DNA from: Cryptomeria japonica
Taxonomy: Eukaryota > Streptophyta > Pinopsida > Cupressales > Cupressaceae
Direction of reading: 5' to 3'
DNA length: 64,000 bases
NCBI RefSeq assembly: GCF_030272615.1
Contig: NC_081412.1
Location: 547,098,202 to 547,162,201 of the forward strand
Shown here one piece after another: positions 23,091 to 33,837 of the stretch; position 1 is the first letter of the stretch, and every line of letters starts with the position of its first letter. A program made the translations under genes and the position numbers. Under the pieces are notes generated by a model that did no database searches, had not been told where the DNA came from, and was given only the letters and a program-made list of their open reading frames with translations.

Positions 23091-24865
23091 GTTCCAAGAG
23101 ATATAGATAAGTGATGCATGATTAGATCTAGATCTACCCCTGGCATATCTACATAAGACCAAACAAAATTGATTTGTTTTTCTTTGAAGAATTTGATGGA
23201 GTCGGGCCTTTCTTGTCCTGTTAAAGATTCAGCCAGATGTATGATTCATGTTGCTTCTTCATTGCCAATATTAATTGATTGAGTTGGCTCAATCAAAATG
23301 GGTGATCTCTCCTGATAATGCTCAAGAAGAGTGTCAAGTCTCTCATCCTCAGACACCTTGAAGAGGTTTTCACCATCAGATATGTCCCTTGTTTTTTCTT
23401 TTTTGTGATCTAATACTGCCATTAAATGGTTTTCACCATTAGATATATTTTTAATTTTTCTTTTGGGACTAAGAGACTTGGCACTCTCCTGATTGAGAAC
23501 CCCATTATGAGTGTCACTAGTGGAACATGTTTATGGGTTTATAGAACAAAGGTATTGGATAATGGTGTCATCATCTGGGAAGATAGGTATGTTAAGTTAT
23601 TCAGTTTGTTCCCAGTCTATGAGTTCAAGATGGATTAATGGTAAGGGATCATTTGGTGGATTAAGGTCCATGACAGTGAGAGTCATGACAAATATATTAT
23701 CAAAATTGGCGTCATTATGGCCAAATTATATGATGGTAACTTCTTCAAAATTGATTTCACTTGGAATCTAATCATCCTCACTGGAGACATTGATATGTTG
23801 TGATCCAACTTCAATTGGTCTAGCCCCTAAATTTTTTTCATTATATGCCATGGGTGTATATGTGTAGATTGTATCTACCTCAGTGTCCTCAGTGACATCA
23901 AAGCAAGTATCACATTCATATTCTTTGGAGTTTGTCTCAGAATCACTATCCCAATCTATACCACTCTATCTGACAAGAATATTGTAAGGTGAGAAGAATT
24001 CGCTGATAATTGATACAAGTTGTGTGGCTTGTGTGGATTCAGGTTTTGTACTTGCTTGTATTATTTGAATTTGTTCATAAATAGTCTCTCTTCTTGGAGT
24101 AGCAGGATCTTCTTGTTTTGGTTTAGATTCACCTTCCCTATGTGTTCTAACTATTCATTTTGTGATTGATTATGTACTGGCTTGATCAGGTTTTGTCATT
24201 GTTTGCACGTGATGTATCTATTTGTAAGAAGCTTATTCTCTTTGAATAGAAAGTTTCTCTTATATCCTTTCATATTCCTCATCTCTTTGTTCTTTGCTAA
24301 TTCTTCCAGCTGCTTGATGTAGTGCTTCTTGCCATGAGTCCTCTTTGTATGTGACCTTTCTTTTACAGTGGGGATTTCTATGATGATCTCATTTTTGTTC
24401 ATGTGGAAGATAATGGTCATACATCATTCTTGATTTATCTTTGGTAAGTTGTGAATGGGGTTGTATTAGTTCAGTGATGCCTTCTTGATGCTTGCCAATC
24501 AGACCCATTCCTTGATATCCCATTCATTGCATGATTTTAAATCATTTGCCATACTGATTTGTGGGAATAGTGATCTTGATATCTGCTTCTCTTATGTTGT
24601 CATCATCGTGGTATATCCAATTCAAGACTTCTTTGTATTGTGTTTCATCTACTAGGTTTCCTACTTGAATGAACATGCCCTAAAACTTTTTGATAGGTTG
24701 TGAAGATTGTTGTTTGGAAGTTGATGGTTGTCCATGAGATTTTGGTGAAATCGGCATCTTTGATAGACATAAAGATTTAAAAGAGTATTCTCCCATGCCT
24801 TTGTCTTTTAACTCCATACCTTTCTCAAAATCTATGGATAGAGTTTTGAATTGATCCTTGTGGTT
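23091..24865 (-). pseudogene. G1 protease-RT linker region
   Basis: Long spacer between protease and RT. Near the RT end it contains INFVWSYVDMPGVDLDLIMHHLS (about 23170-23115), as in G2 and G3 (WSYADMPGLDPDL). The rest is Lys/Glu/Asp-rich with many stops, for example a 74-codon piece at 24196-24420. I recognise no separate domain. Confidence 0.65.
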
Positions 24866-25510
24866 TTATAATGTAGAAGTGGGAGCTTCCCTGTTATATG
24901 GTACAAGAAAATTATGAACTTCTTTGAGAGAATTGCAATATTGGAAAGGATTAGTGTATGTTGTGATAGTAATTTCTCGCTCATCATATGGAAATTTTAG
25001 GCATTGATGATATGTGGATGGTACCGCTTGCATTTCATGGATCCAAGATCGAACCAAATGTATGTTGTAAGATAAGTTCATGTCCGGGACTTGACATAGA
25101 GTATCTTTCTAAATTGGCCCTACTTGAATGGGTAATACCATGAGCCCTTTTGATGATCTTTCCTCATCGTCATATGCCTTTATTGTTATCTATTTCTTTG
25201 TATCAATGGCCATTCCTGAGAAACCCAATGCATGGATAAGTTTTAGAGTGCAAATATTTAGACCGACTCCTCCATCTATTATCACTCTTTTCAGTCGATG
25301 TTTGTAGACTAAGACTTCGATGTGGAGTGGGGTATTATGTGGATGATTAAGAGAGACATCATCATTTTCTGAAAATGATAGATTGTGAGGCACAATTAAA
25401 TGTCCCACCATGGCTTGGAATCTTTCAATATCCAGGTTATTTGGAACTATAGTGTCAAAGAGAGCCATTTCCAAAATATCCTTGTGTGCAGGTGAGATCT
25501 TAATAAGTTC
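24866..25510 (-). pseudogene. G1 aspartic protease region
   Basis: Minus strand encodes HKDILEMALFD and FQAMVGHL, then KRVIIDGGVGLNICTLKLIHALG near 25300-25215. The active site is D-G-G, as in G3 (DGGSELN), rather than the common D-S/T-G. Downstream ITIKAYDDEERSSKG, VGPI, YNIHLVRSWIHEMQAVPSTYHQ and KFPYDEREITI match G3. Stops occur after AIDTKK and near 25105. Confidence 0.83.
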
Positions 25511-25531
25511 TATTATGGATATTTGAGCATG

Positions 25532-27385
25532 TCAATTCCTCAATTGTTCCACCAAGTTGTATTGATTTTTTGGGGACGTTGTTGTTTTAGATGTGCTTCC
25601 CTTCAATACATATTTTTGTGCTCGAGTAGTTACATTGATAGGGATATGTTCTTGTTTGTTTTTTATAGTAATGACATTAATCTGATCATCAGATGTTGAT
25701 ATGTGATTGATAACATTGTTATACACATGATTGATATGGGATCCTTTGTTGTTAAAGGATGATGATGCACTTTTATCATAATTTGGGAATGGATTCTTAA
25801 AGGATGCATGATCATCATTGGTCTCATGACCATCTACCATTATGTCATCATTGTCAATCAGATCTTGAACCACGTTCTTCAACCTTAGGCAATCATCTGT
25901 GTGATGCCCTTTGTTTCTATGATATTCACAATAGTGTGCGTCGTTCCACCATGGTCGTTTGATTTGGGGGTCAAAATCACTCATGTTTGGTAATGTAATA
26001 ACTTTATTTGCCAATACTTCTCGAAATGCGGATTCAAGGGTTTGTCCTAAAGGTGCGAACTTTCATCGATATGGTGCTGGTTTTGGATTAGCGTTATTTT
26101 TATTCCCTTGGTTGATGTTGTCTTGATTTCTCATTTCTGGATTGTTGGTTCTTTGATTGTTATTACTTTGAGGATTGGCTGGTGGAGTAATGTCGGATAG
26201 GTTTAACATAGGTTGTTTTGGTTTAACATTGTCTACCACACCATCATTAACAATATTTTTATTTCTTGTCCAAAACTTGGATTTGTCTGAGTTATTATAG
26301 TAATTATTGTTATAGGTGTTGGTTGATGAGTTAAAATCCCCTTTAGAGAACTTTAGAGTTTCTTTCTTGAATGAGGCTTCTTCCACTTGGATTTCATTCT
26401 TGATTAGCTTTACAAAAGTTGGTAGACATTGCATTTTTGGTTGATAACTCATTTCATCATTTAAGTTGTCTATGAAAATTTCCATTTTTTTCTTCTCTCG
26501 CACATCCTGGGGGTATCTTGAGACCATGCATCTCTAGTGTTGTAAGAACACCATGAAATTTTCATTGTTCTTTTGTTTTGTATTGCAGATGTCTAGCATG
26601 GTGACCTCATGTTGGTAGGAGTATTGTGAAATGAATTTATTCACTAACTTGTTAAATGATCTGATAGGAGGTGTGAGCCTTGAAAGCCATTCCATTGTTT
26701 GTCATCCCAAGATTATTGGGAATAGCCTCATCATGTAAGTGTTGTTATGGGAAAACTCCAAGCTCATAGTGAAAAATTCCTTAACGTGATCATGAGGATC
26801 ACTCTTACCATTGTATTTGTCATACTTTGGTATGTCCGAGTTTGGTGGGAAAGGCACCATGTTTAACCTCCTATCAAAAAGATAAGGACAAATGTCCTCC
26901 AAAGAGTACCATGTTGTGGATCCTTGTTGCATGTCTTGCATTTGTCCTTGGAGTTCTTGAAGTTGTTGTGTTTTGTTGTCTAAGGGAGCATTTTCTTTGT
27001 TGAACCTTTGATGATGAGCCCCCCCTTGTTCACTAATGTTATCATGATTCTAGGTATCATCGCAGTTGTGGGTGTTGTCTTGATTATAGGTGTCATCTCC
27101 TTCCAAGTGCTCCTAATTTTGAGTATGGGATGTGTAGGTCCTTGCCCTTGGTCTTGAGATCCTTTCATTGGTATTCCTTAAATATTGTATGTCAAAATCC
27201 TTAGGAATCCTGACTCCTTTACTAGTTAGTATGAGGAGGTATTTTTGCTTATCTGATTCTATAAGCCTTTCCATGATTTTTTGGAAAGCGACATTTTCTT
27301 GACATTGTTGGAAAATATCTTTAGTGATCTCTTCTTCCCCCATATGTGTATATTCATCAAAAGGATTGGACTCCCTATGACTCAT
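25532..27385 (-). pseudogene. G1 gag
   Basis: Three open pieces. The first (27385-27113) starts MSHRESNPFDEYTHMGEEE. The second (26941-26702) holds the capsid block MVPFPPNSDIPKYDKYNGKSDPHDHVKEFF. The next (26527-26063) encodes SRYPQDVREKKKMEIFIDNL and a Pro/Asn-rich segment. The last (26014-25532) has WWNDAHYCEYHRNKGHHTDDCLRL, a CX2HX4HX4C zinc-binding variant typical of Tat gag. Frameshifts separate the pieces. The 5' limit rests on the first Met of the open piece. Confidence 0.82.
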
Positions 27386-28481
27386 GCTTGATTTTGGTTG
27401 TGGATCCTTTCCTTTGTTTTTTCTGAGATCGAGTGACAGCGGACATCAATATACCTCTAAAGTAGTGAATTCCTCTTCTCCTAGCGGGGTTCTTGGAGAG
27501 TTGGTGGCTCAAGTCAAGCTTCGTTGTAAGTGATGCAAATTCTTGGAAAGAAAGTGGGATTGATCTTTACCTCTTTGCTAAGTCATTGGCTAAATGTTGT
27601 TTTCTATGTAAAAGCCCTACTTCTCAAAGGCTCTTCGACAAACTCATTAGTTTTTCCTTGAAGATATAGTCGCATATGATGTAGGAAAATATGATGTGAT
27701 ATAAAGAGTTGACGGTTGATGTAGAGAAACTGTCTCCTCTTGATAATCGCTTTATGGCTAGGTTGTCTCTTCTTCAACCATTTTTTAGACAAGGATGCTT
27801 CTTCTTGATATGTTGAAGGGTGTTCATGTGAGTGATCAAAGTTTAAATTGAGAGATTGGTTGGATGAATACTTTTTTTTGGTTTCAAAGTATACTCAATT
27901 GAATAGAGGGTCTGATATGCCTCTATTGATATGACCAAGTGTGTCAAATGATATGATAAAATTCCCTGATATTGGAAACTAAGCTGATTTAACCAACTTA
28001 GAAAACTAACTTGGTATGTTGATGTTTGGATTTGGTTGATTTGAAACTTGCGATCACTAGCTAATATTGTGTTGATGCAATTTATCCTGTCTACATTGGA
28101 TTTGATAAAAAGACCCAAATGACTTTCTAAAACTGGTTATGAATTTTCCAAAAGGTTGATAAATTTCTCTCTGTTTTTAGCCAATTTTGGTCATGTGCTA
28201 AAACAGACCTCTAATGTGCTAAAAGATAACTCCAAAGTTCTACAAAGTCAGTCATATGTGCTATGCTGCCCTTGAAATGCACTATCTAGTACTGTCTAAT
28301 AGCACAAATGTTGATATTGCAATGCGCTAATATGTTCTATGCAAGCGCTAAGTTTTAGTTGGTATATGCACTATTTGAGGGTTGAAATGTGCTATATTGA
28401 TGCTCTTATGCGCTAATCTAGTGTTCATAAGCGCTATCTGATTTTTGCCAATGTTCTTTTGCTTATGGGATGATTTGATCT
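27386..28481 (-). other. G1 5' noncoding region with GCGCTA-type repeats
   Basis: Untranslated region upstream of gag. Window 28195-28470 has about ten copies of words such as TGCGCTAA, GTGCTAAA and AGCGCTAT; in G1 sense they read TTAGCGCATA or variants. The array continues after copia3 at 32035-32115. The rest (27400-28190) shows no open frame of note. Confidence 0.65.
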
Positions 28482-28600
28482 TGTTAGGCCCCAGAGACAA
28501 CTGAGAGGGGGGGTGAATCAGTTGTCTAATAAATTCAAACCAAATAACTTTTAACCAGCTTAATGCTTAATACCGGTAAACCAGTTAAGTATGCTGGTAG
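28482..28600 (-). repeat. inverted LTR terminus at the left end of copia3
   Basis: Reverse complement of 31915-32034. It includes the LTR hairpin (GACAACTGA at 28496-28504 with TCAGTTGTC at 28518-28526) and ends ATGCTGGTAG at 28600, directly before the pol-encoding CCTCATGAACTATGG. Confidence 0.92.
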
Positions 28601-29374
28601 CCCTCATGAACTATGGTTTGGTAATACTCCTACTCTTGAGTATTTCAGAATTTTTGGAAGTAAATGTTATATTAGAAGAGATGAGTATATTGGCAAATTT
28701 GATCCTAGAAGTGATGAAGGAATATTTCTTGGTTATTCATCTAAGAGAAAGGCATATAGATGTTTTAATAAGAGATTGCAGAAAATTGTTGAGAGTACAA
28801 TGTAAAGATTGATGAACAATTCAGAGGAACTTCAAGGTATATAGACTCTGAACCGGCAATAGAAATTGTGATAAATGAACCTACACTAAATCCACCAGTG
28901 CAAAATGAAGATCTAGTTACCCCAGTACCATCAGAGGATTCCACATTAATTGAAGAACAACAACAAACTAAGACACCCCAGTATGTAAGATTGAATCATT
29001 CGGAAGATCAGATAATTGGAAACAAATTTAAAGGAGTTATGACAAGAGGAAGATTGGCAAATGAAGAGGTATGTCTTATTTCTCAAATTGAACCATCATC
29101 TATCAATGAGGCATGTGAAGATAAATTTTGGATTAAAGCTATGGAAGAAGAATTAGGACAAATTGAGAGAAATAATACTTGGACATTAGTTCCCTGGCCT
29201 AAAGATAAAAATGTAATTGGAATCAAATGGGTATTTAGAAACAAATTTAATAAAGATGGTAAGGTTGTCAAAAATAAAACAAAACTAGTGTGAAAGGGAT
29301 ATTCTTAGACAGAAGGAATTGATTACATTGAAACCTTTGCACTGGTAGCTAGAATTGAGGCGGTCGGATTATTC
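28601..29374 (+). pseudogene. copia3 integrase C-terminus, linker and RT start
   Basis: Opens with PHELWFGNTPTLEYF, GSKCYIRRDEYIGKFDPRSDEGIFLGYS, then a stop near 28803. Next come the linker with TPQYVRLNHSEDQIIGN and MTRGR, and RT start WIKAMEEELGQIERNNTW, GIKWVFRNKFNKDGKVVKNK. A TGA at 29292-29294 and a TAG at 29309-29311 fall where relatives read CKGY and the next Gln, so RT is interrupted there. Confidence 0.85.
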
Positions 29375-30625
29375 TTGGCTTTTGCAGCTCACAAGAACTA
29401 CAAAGTTTATCAAATGGATATTAAATGTGCATTCTTGAATGGAGATCTTGAAGAGGAAGTCTATATTGAACAACCTGATGGATTTTCTTTGACAGATGAC
29501 AATGATATGGTTTGCAAGTTAAGAAAAACTCTTTATGGATTGAAACAAGCCCCAAGAGCTTGGTATGCAAGTTTAGATAAGTATCTTTTAAAGATTGGTT
29601 TTACTAAAGGAAATGCAAACATCAATTTATATTACAAAATAAATAATGATGACATCTTTATTATAGAAGTATTCGTTGATGATATAATCTTTGGAGGAGA
29701 AGATGGATTATGTAAGGAATTTTCTATTAAAATGCAGCCAGAATTTGAAATGTCTATGATTGGAGAAATAAAATTCTTTTTAGGATTGGAGATTTCACAG
29801 ACTGATAAAGGTATATTTTTGAGTCAATCCAAGTACTTGAAAGAACTACTAAAGAAATTTGGGATGGAGGACTCTAAACCGGTAAGCACACCTATGACTA
29901 CAAATGACAAATTATCTCAAAGGGATGAATCTACACCTGTTAATCCAACTAGATACAAATCTATGATAGGAGGTTTATTGTATTTGACACAAACCAGGCC
30001 TAATATTATGAATGCAGTATGTATTGTTTCTATATTTCAAAGTAATCCTAGGGAAAATCATGAATCAACAGTAAAAAGGATTTTCCGGTACTTACAAGGC
30101 ACAACAAATCTTGGATTATGGTATCCTAGAGATGAAAATTTTGATCTATGTGCATACACAGGTGCAAATTGGGTAGGAGATGTGGATGATAGAAAAAGAA
30201 CCACTGGAGGAGCACTCTTTCTTGGAAAGAGATTAGTTTCTTGGTTGAGTAAAAAACAAAGTTGTACATCTTTATCAACAACAGAATCAGAATATGTTGC
30301 AGCAGCAACTAACTATACACAGGTACTATGGCTTAAGCAAATGTTGAAAGACATAAAGGTAAAATGCAAGGAACCTATTACTATATATTATGATAACACT
30401 GCAAGAATTGATATATCTAAGAATCCGGTATTACACTTTAAAACTAAACATGTTTCTATCAAACTGAATTTTCTAAGGGAAAAAGTTGAAGAAAAGGAGA
30501 TAAAACTGGTTTATGTGAATACTAAAGAACAGCTTGTAGATATTTTCACAAAACCTTTTCCTAAGGATACTTTTGAATATCTCAGAGATCAGCTTGGAGT
30601 CATACCACCACCGGTAGAAACTTAG
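29375..30625 (+). CDS. copia3 RT and RNase H, open for 416 codons
   Basis: Best-preserved coding stretch of the window. RT motifs: [12 protein letters not shown] near residues 10-21, [11 protein letters not shown] near 53-63, [12 protein letters not shown] near 99-110 with the catalytic Asp pair, [11 protein letters not shown] near 130. Then [18 protein letters not shown] and RNase [18 protein letters not shown] near 262, [31 protein letters not shown], and a C-terminal [11 protein letters not shown]. Asp-to-Gly and similar single changes are visible in RNase H (TGANW where relatives have TDADW). It is part of a pol polyprotein; the Met is internal. Confidence 0.92.
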   Translation: MAFAAHKNYKVYQMDIKCAFLNGDLEEEVYIEQPDGFSLTDDNDMVCKLRKTLYGLKQAPRAWYASLDKYLLKIGFTKGNANINLYYKINNDDIFIIEVFVDDIIFGGEDGLCKEFSIKMQPEFEMSMIGEIKFFLGLEISQTDKGIFLSQSKYLKELLKKFGMEDSKPVSTPMTTNDKLSQRDESTPVNPTRYKSMIGGLLYLTQTRPNIMNAVCIVSIFQSNPRENHESTVKRIFRYLQGTTNLGLWYPRDENFDLCAYTGANWVGDVDDRKRTTGGALFLGKRLVSWLSKKQSCTSLSTTESEYVAAATNYTQVLWLKQMLKDIKVKCKEPITIYYDNTARIDISKNPVLHFKTKHVSIKLNFLREKVEEKEIKLVYVNTKEQLVDIFTKPFPKDTFEYLRDQLGVIPPPVET

Positions 30626-30974
30626 ATAGTTGATGATTGTCATCAGCTGACAGAATTGAAAGACAAATCTTTTACTCCGATCTTTGATGAGGAAGCTACT
30701 TCTCAGGGGGAGTAGTTGGTATATTGAATTGATTGGGTTTTGTATATGAACTTTGGCATTTGATGTCAAAGGAGGAGAGATATCTATGGAAAAACACATT
30801 ATCTTTTGAGGAGAGATTGGTATTGAAAATAAATCTTTGCATAAACACATGTTGCTCCCAGGGGGAGAGATTGTTGTTTAAGGGAGATTGTTTGTTCTTG
30901 GTATTTGGCATTTCTGTTTTGGCACTTTGATGGTTTTTCCATCTTGTGTTGCCATCAATGCCAAAGGGGGAGAC
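30626..30974 (+). other. copia3 pre-LTR region with four polypurine words
   Basis: After the pol stop, purine words occur at about 30705-30712 (CAGGGGGAGTAG), 30767-30780 (CAAAGGAGGAGAGA), 30860-30870 (AGGGGGAGAGA) and 30962-30974 (CAAAGGGGGAGAC). The last, preceded by ATCAATGC, adjoins the LTR and is the real tract. Repeated polypurine words before the 3' LTR are a described feature of plant Sireviruses. Confidence 0.85.
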
Positions 30975-32034
30975 TGTTGGTATTTAGGTATGGTTTTTTC
31001 ATTGATGTCAACACCTACTGGAACACTAGCAGTTTGGAGATCCAGCAACATTCACCGGCAAGCAAGTAACTATTGCACAGTTACTGGTATATGGTTCACC
31101 GGTAGGATATAATGTTCACCAGCTCTTGGAATGATATGGAAGACACTTGGTAATGTCAAAGACATCGTGTGGACACTTTGTTTTGAAGAATTAATCATTG
31201 GTATATTCATATTTGCATATTTGCTTTTACTGGCAAATAGGTCCAGGGTTACCTAGGGTTACACCGACAGGTTTATCTTTTCCAGATCAGCATGACACGC
31301 TATGGAGATGATTTATCATTGTTGTAAATGCATTAAGCTGACATGTTTAATCAGTTATTGCATCGAATATTATATTGTTTGTAAAATGTTTTATTGTAAT
31401 ATCTTGTAGAGCCGACCTACTAAAATCGGTCTTAGGTTATGGTATAAATGTAAGATCTTATTTGTAAGATCGAATGTGGAATGTGAAAAAGGTTTGTGAG
31501 AAGGTATATGTGAGATTAAGAAGAGGTATACACGAAGACATCATTTGAAGGTGAAGCTAGGTTTTTGTAGAAGCATATCAGCATTACACCGATACTGAAT
31601 CCAGCATATGAAGATGCTATTTTGTGTAGTACATTCTTATTGGATTTAACGATCCAACTGTAGTCAGTGTGACTCCCATTTTGTGATTGAGCAGTGAGCT
31701 CTAGGCTGTTGGCCTTTTTGCATGTGCAGACCCCATTTAAGTACACTTACTATCTATAGTAGTATCATCTGATTGTGGGTAAGGTTTCCCACCGTGGTTT
31801 TTCCCCTTATCGGGTTTCCACATACAAATATTGGTGTTATGTGTTGTGGATGACTTTATGTTTATGTTTCATGCATTAATCTTTATCGATATAGCAATTT
31901 ACTATTAACACTGTCTACCAGCATACTTAACTAGTTTATCGGTATTAAACATTAAGTCGGTTAAAAGGTTTTTGGTTTTGAATTTATTAGACAACTGATT
32001 CACCCCCCTTCTCAGTTGTCTCTGGGACCTAACA
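30975..32034 (+). repeat. 3' LTR of copia3
   Basis: 1060 bp, starts TGTTGGTATTTAGG after the polypurine tract and ends GGGACCTAACA. It aligns with the LTR of copia4 (47257-48306) through shared blocks around CACCGGCAAG/CACCGACAAG and TTGTAAATGCATT. The hairpin GACAACTGA (31990-31998) with TCAGTTGTC (32012-32020) lies near its end. Confidence 0.92.
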
Positions 32035-32425
32035 AATCTGTCTAAGTGCTAAGGTTTGTTTTGAATGCATTATTCGATGGTTGAAATGCGCTATATTGAT
32101 ACTCTAATGTGCTAGCTATCCTAAGTTTCTAAGTTTGATGATTTTGTTGAAAGTTTGAAAATGATCTTTGTGTTTGATAGATGATATTTCGATAAATGAT
32201 TTGAAAACATAGTATACAGAATCAATAACAGTTTGTCTATGCTAACAAATAGTGTATGCTCTTTTGAGGATGTGTTTAAATCCTTGATGTTTTCACTTGT
32301 TTTGATACAAAGAAGACATATCAAGAAGAATATTTATTCAAGGTTCATTTACAATACCATGGGACACACTCGATACTCCTTCATCTCAAACAGTCGTGTC
32401 ACCCTCTAAAGGGTGCCAATTTTTT
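32035..32425 (-). other. G1 5' noncoding region beyond copia3, with a possible primer site
   Basis: Continues the GCGCTA-type array to about 32115. At about 32403-32413 the minus strand reads TTGGCACCCTT; a TGGCACC-type start could be a tRNA primer site, after which an LTR would extend rightward. I could not match it to a specific tRNA. Confidence 0.4.
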
Positions 32426-32802
32426 TGCCTTTGTCCAAAAATTAACCCAAAGAGGATTTCTCCTCAATTGAGTAGTTATCTTGGGAGATGTATGGTGAGT
32501 AATCTTTGGGGTAGATTCTTCCTCACCCTTTCACTATGATATTGCTAATGTATGGCAACTAACTCATCTCAAATCTTCTACTTCGACAGTTTGTAATAAA
32601 GGTTCCATTCTATGCAACAAATGATAAACTCAATTAAGAGAATTCTTGACCTTTAAAACAATGGCTTTTAGCATCACAAGGATACTAGGGGAAAGTTATC
32701 AAATACACACTGCCATTGGAGGGGATTTTCATCAACCTCCACATTTGATTATAGTGGGTTGGTAAACTTGGTGATGAAGTCGTTGCCCACTTGAGTCATA
32801 CA
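32426..32802 (-). other. sequence left of G4, probably the U5 part of a Tat LTR
   Basis: No coding signal. It lies between the possible G1 primer site and the G4 insertion. Removing G4 and one duplication copy joins it to 54988 onward, which leads into the LTR that starts at 56378. It does not resemble the outer end of the G1 LTR at 1734. Confidence 0.4.
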
Positions 32803-33756
32803 TGGTGCAGGAGCACTTAGCAATTTTTGTTGAGTTTGTATCCAAGATGTTGGAATCATGTTTTTAGTTTTTTAATAAGGCCAAGAGGCCATTGAGTGTG
32901 TGCTCAAATGATTTTAAGGGCCCTAAGAGTCTTTGTTTTGCCAATGTTGGCATGTGAACTCTTAAGGGTGTCAGGTAGAGCACTTAATAGGATAAGTTGT
33001 TTTTGGGATAATGTAGGTTGGTTGATGTTGTTCTAAAGTTGTTGAGGTGATATGAGTCACTTGGAGGTGACCAATTTTGGGTTTGATAAAAGTTTCTCAC
33101 CTATGCAACAAATTGCAAAAGTTGCAAAAGTTGCTCATATCAACTTTGCAACATTTTCATACACCAACGGCTAGTTGGTTGACACAATCGGTTGTGAGCA
33201 TATGTAACTACTCTAAGGCCAATATAAGGCTTGGAAAGAATGATGATAAATGGTTGTTGAATATCTAAATAAAGTAAATAAGTTTGGTTTCTCCATTTGG
33301 TGTGTTCTTCCGAGTTATTGCCTGTTCTTTGTAGACAGGTTCAAAACTCCTAAAAAATTGGGGTTTTGAGAGTAAAATGGCTCCAACCTAATGATCCATG
33401 GTGGATACCCACTTTGAAACCATGTGGGATGTTAGGTTGCATTGTATACTATGTTTTCTTTTTGTTTTTGATTCATGGGAGGCTAAAACAAAGATTTGCC
33501 ACCATACCCTAGGCTTGGCACATTGAGTTGGCAAGCATTAGGTAACATGGATAAAAGGCCCTAATTGGGTGAATTTGGTGGATGGAGGTGAATAATGGTT
33601 GGATTAGAAATCCTCATGGAATAATAGACCCAAAAATATCAATAATTCACGCAAGCAATAGGATTGGTGAAGGCGTTAGAAAAAATCCCTACTTTTTAGC
33701 CCTAGGAAGGGGCAATTAGGCCTAACTAGCCCTATAAGGGTTAGATGTGTTAAAGA
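32803..33756 (+). repeat. G4 5' LTR, first part
   Basis: Aligns with 53507-54445 of the 3' LTR through shared words such as GTTGGAATCATGTTTTTAGT, GGCCATTGAGTGTG, GGGCCCTAAGAGTC and CCTACTTTTTAG. It breaks off after GGGTTAGATGTGTTAAAG, where copia sequence starts. Confidence 0.9.
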
Positions 33757-33837
33757 AAATGATGACATTTTGGTTATTGAAGCTTTTGTTGATGATATAA
33801 TCTTTGGAGGAGAAGATGGTTTGTGTAAATATTTCTT
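33757..33837 (+). pseudogene. copia4 left remnant (RT active-site fragment)
   Basis: About 80 bp encoding [24 protein letters not shown], which matches the copia3 RT at 29650-29715. It is all that remains left of G2. It joins G4 LTR on one side and Tat sequence on the other, so both junctions are deletion or insertion breakpoints. Confidence 0.88.

Larger units (their letters stand above)
28482..32034 (+). mobile_element. copia3: Ty1/copia element with inverted LTR end in place of its 5' LTR
   Basis: 3553 bp. The right side is normal: pol, four polypurine words, 3' LTR 30975-32034 ending CCTAACA. The left end is not a 5' LTR but an inverted copy of the last 120 bp of the 3' LTR (28482-28600 against 31915-32034, about 90% identical by eye), joined straight to the integrase C-terminal region. 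Both outer ends read TGTTAGG. The flanks GATCT (28477-28481) and AATCT (32035-32039) look like a 5-bp duplication with one mismatch. The 5' LTR, primer site, gag, protease and most of integrase are missing. Confidence 0.9.
1734..32425 (-). mobile_element. G1: Ty3/gypsy element of the Tat lineage, hosting three copia insertions
   Basis: Order in element sense (right to left): 5' noncoding region, gag (27385-25532), protease (25510-24866), linker, RT (about 23080), RNase H, aRH (16690-16071), integrase (16066-14887), noncoding, antisense PMD gene, tandem repeats, PPT, 3' LTR. RNase H followed by a second RNase H of the aRH type is the known mark of the Tat lineage (Ogre, Retand and relatives). 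Copia1, copia2 and copia3 interrupt it, each flanked by duplications. The 5' end is unresolved: a 5' LTR matching 1734-3148 is not seen, and the sequence beyond 32425 seems to lead into the G3-type LTR split by G4. Confidence 0.75.

Noticed and set aside
28482-32034. A DNA transposon with 119-bp terminal inverted repeats
   Set aside because: The interior is copia pol with a polypurine tract and an LTR; the inverted repeat is the LTR end itself.
32403-32425. Firm call of a G1 primer binding site
   Set aside because: TTGGCACCC is suggestive, but I could not match the following bases to a tRNA 3' end or confirm an LTR end beside it, so it stays a possibility only.
33077-33268. Small open frames in the G4 LTR
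   Set aside because: Broken in the other LTR copy, and located in LTR sequence.
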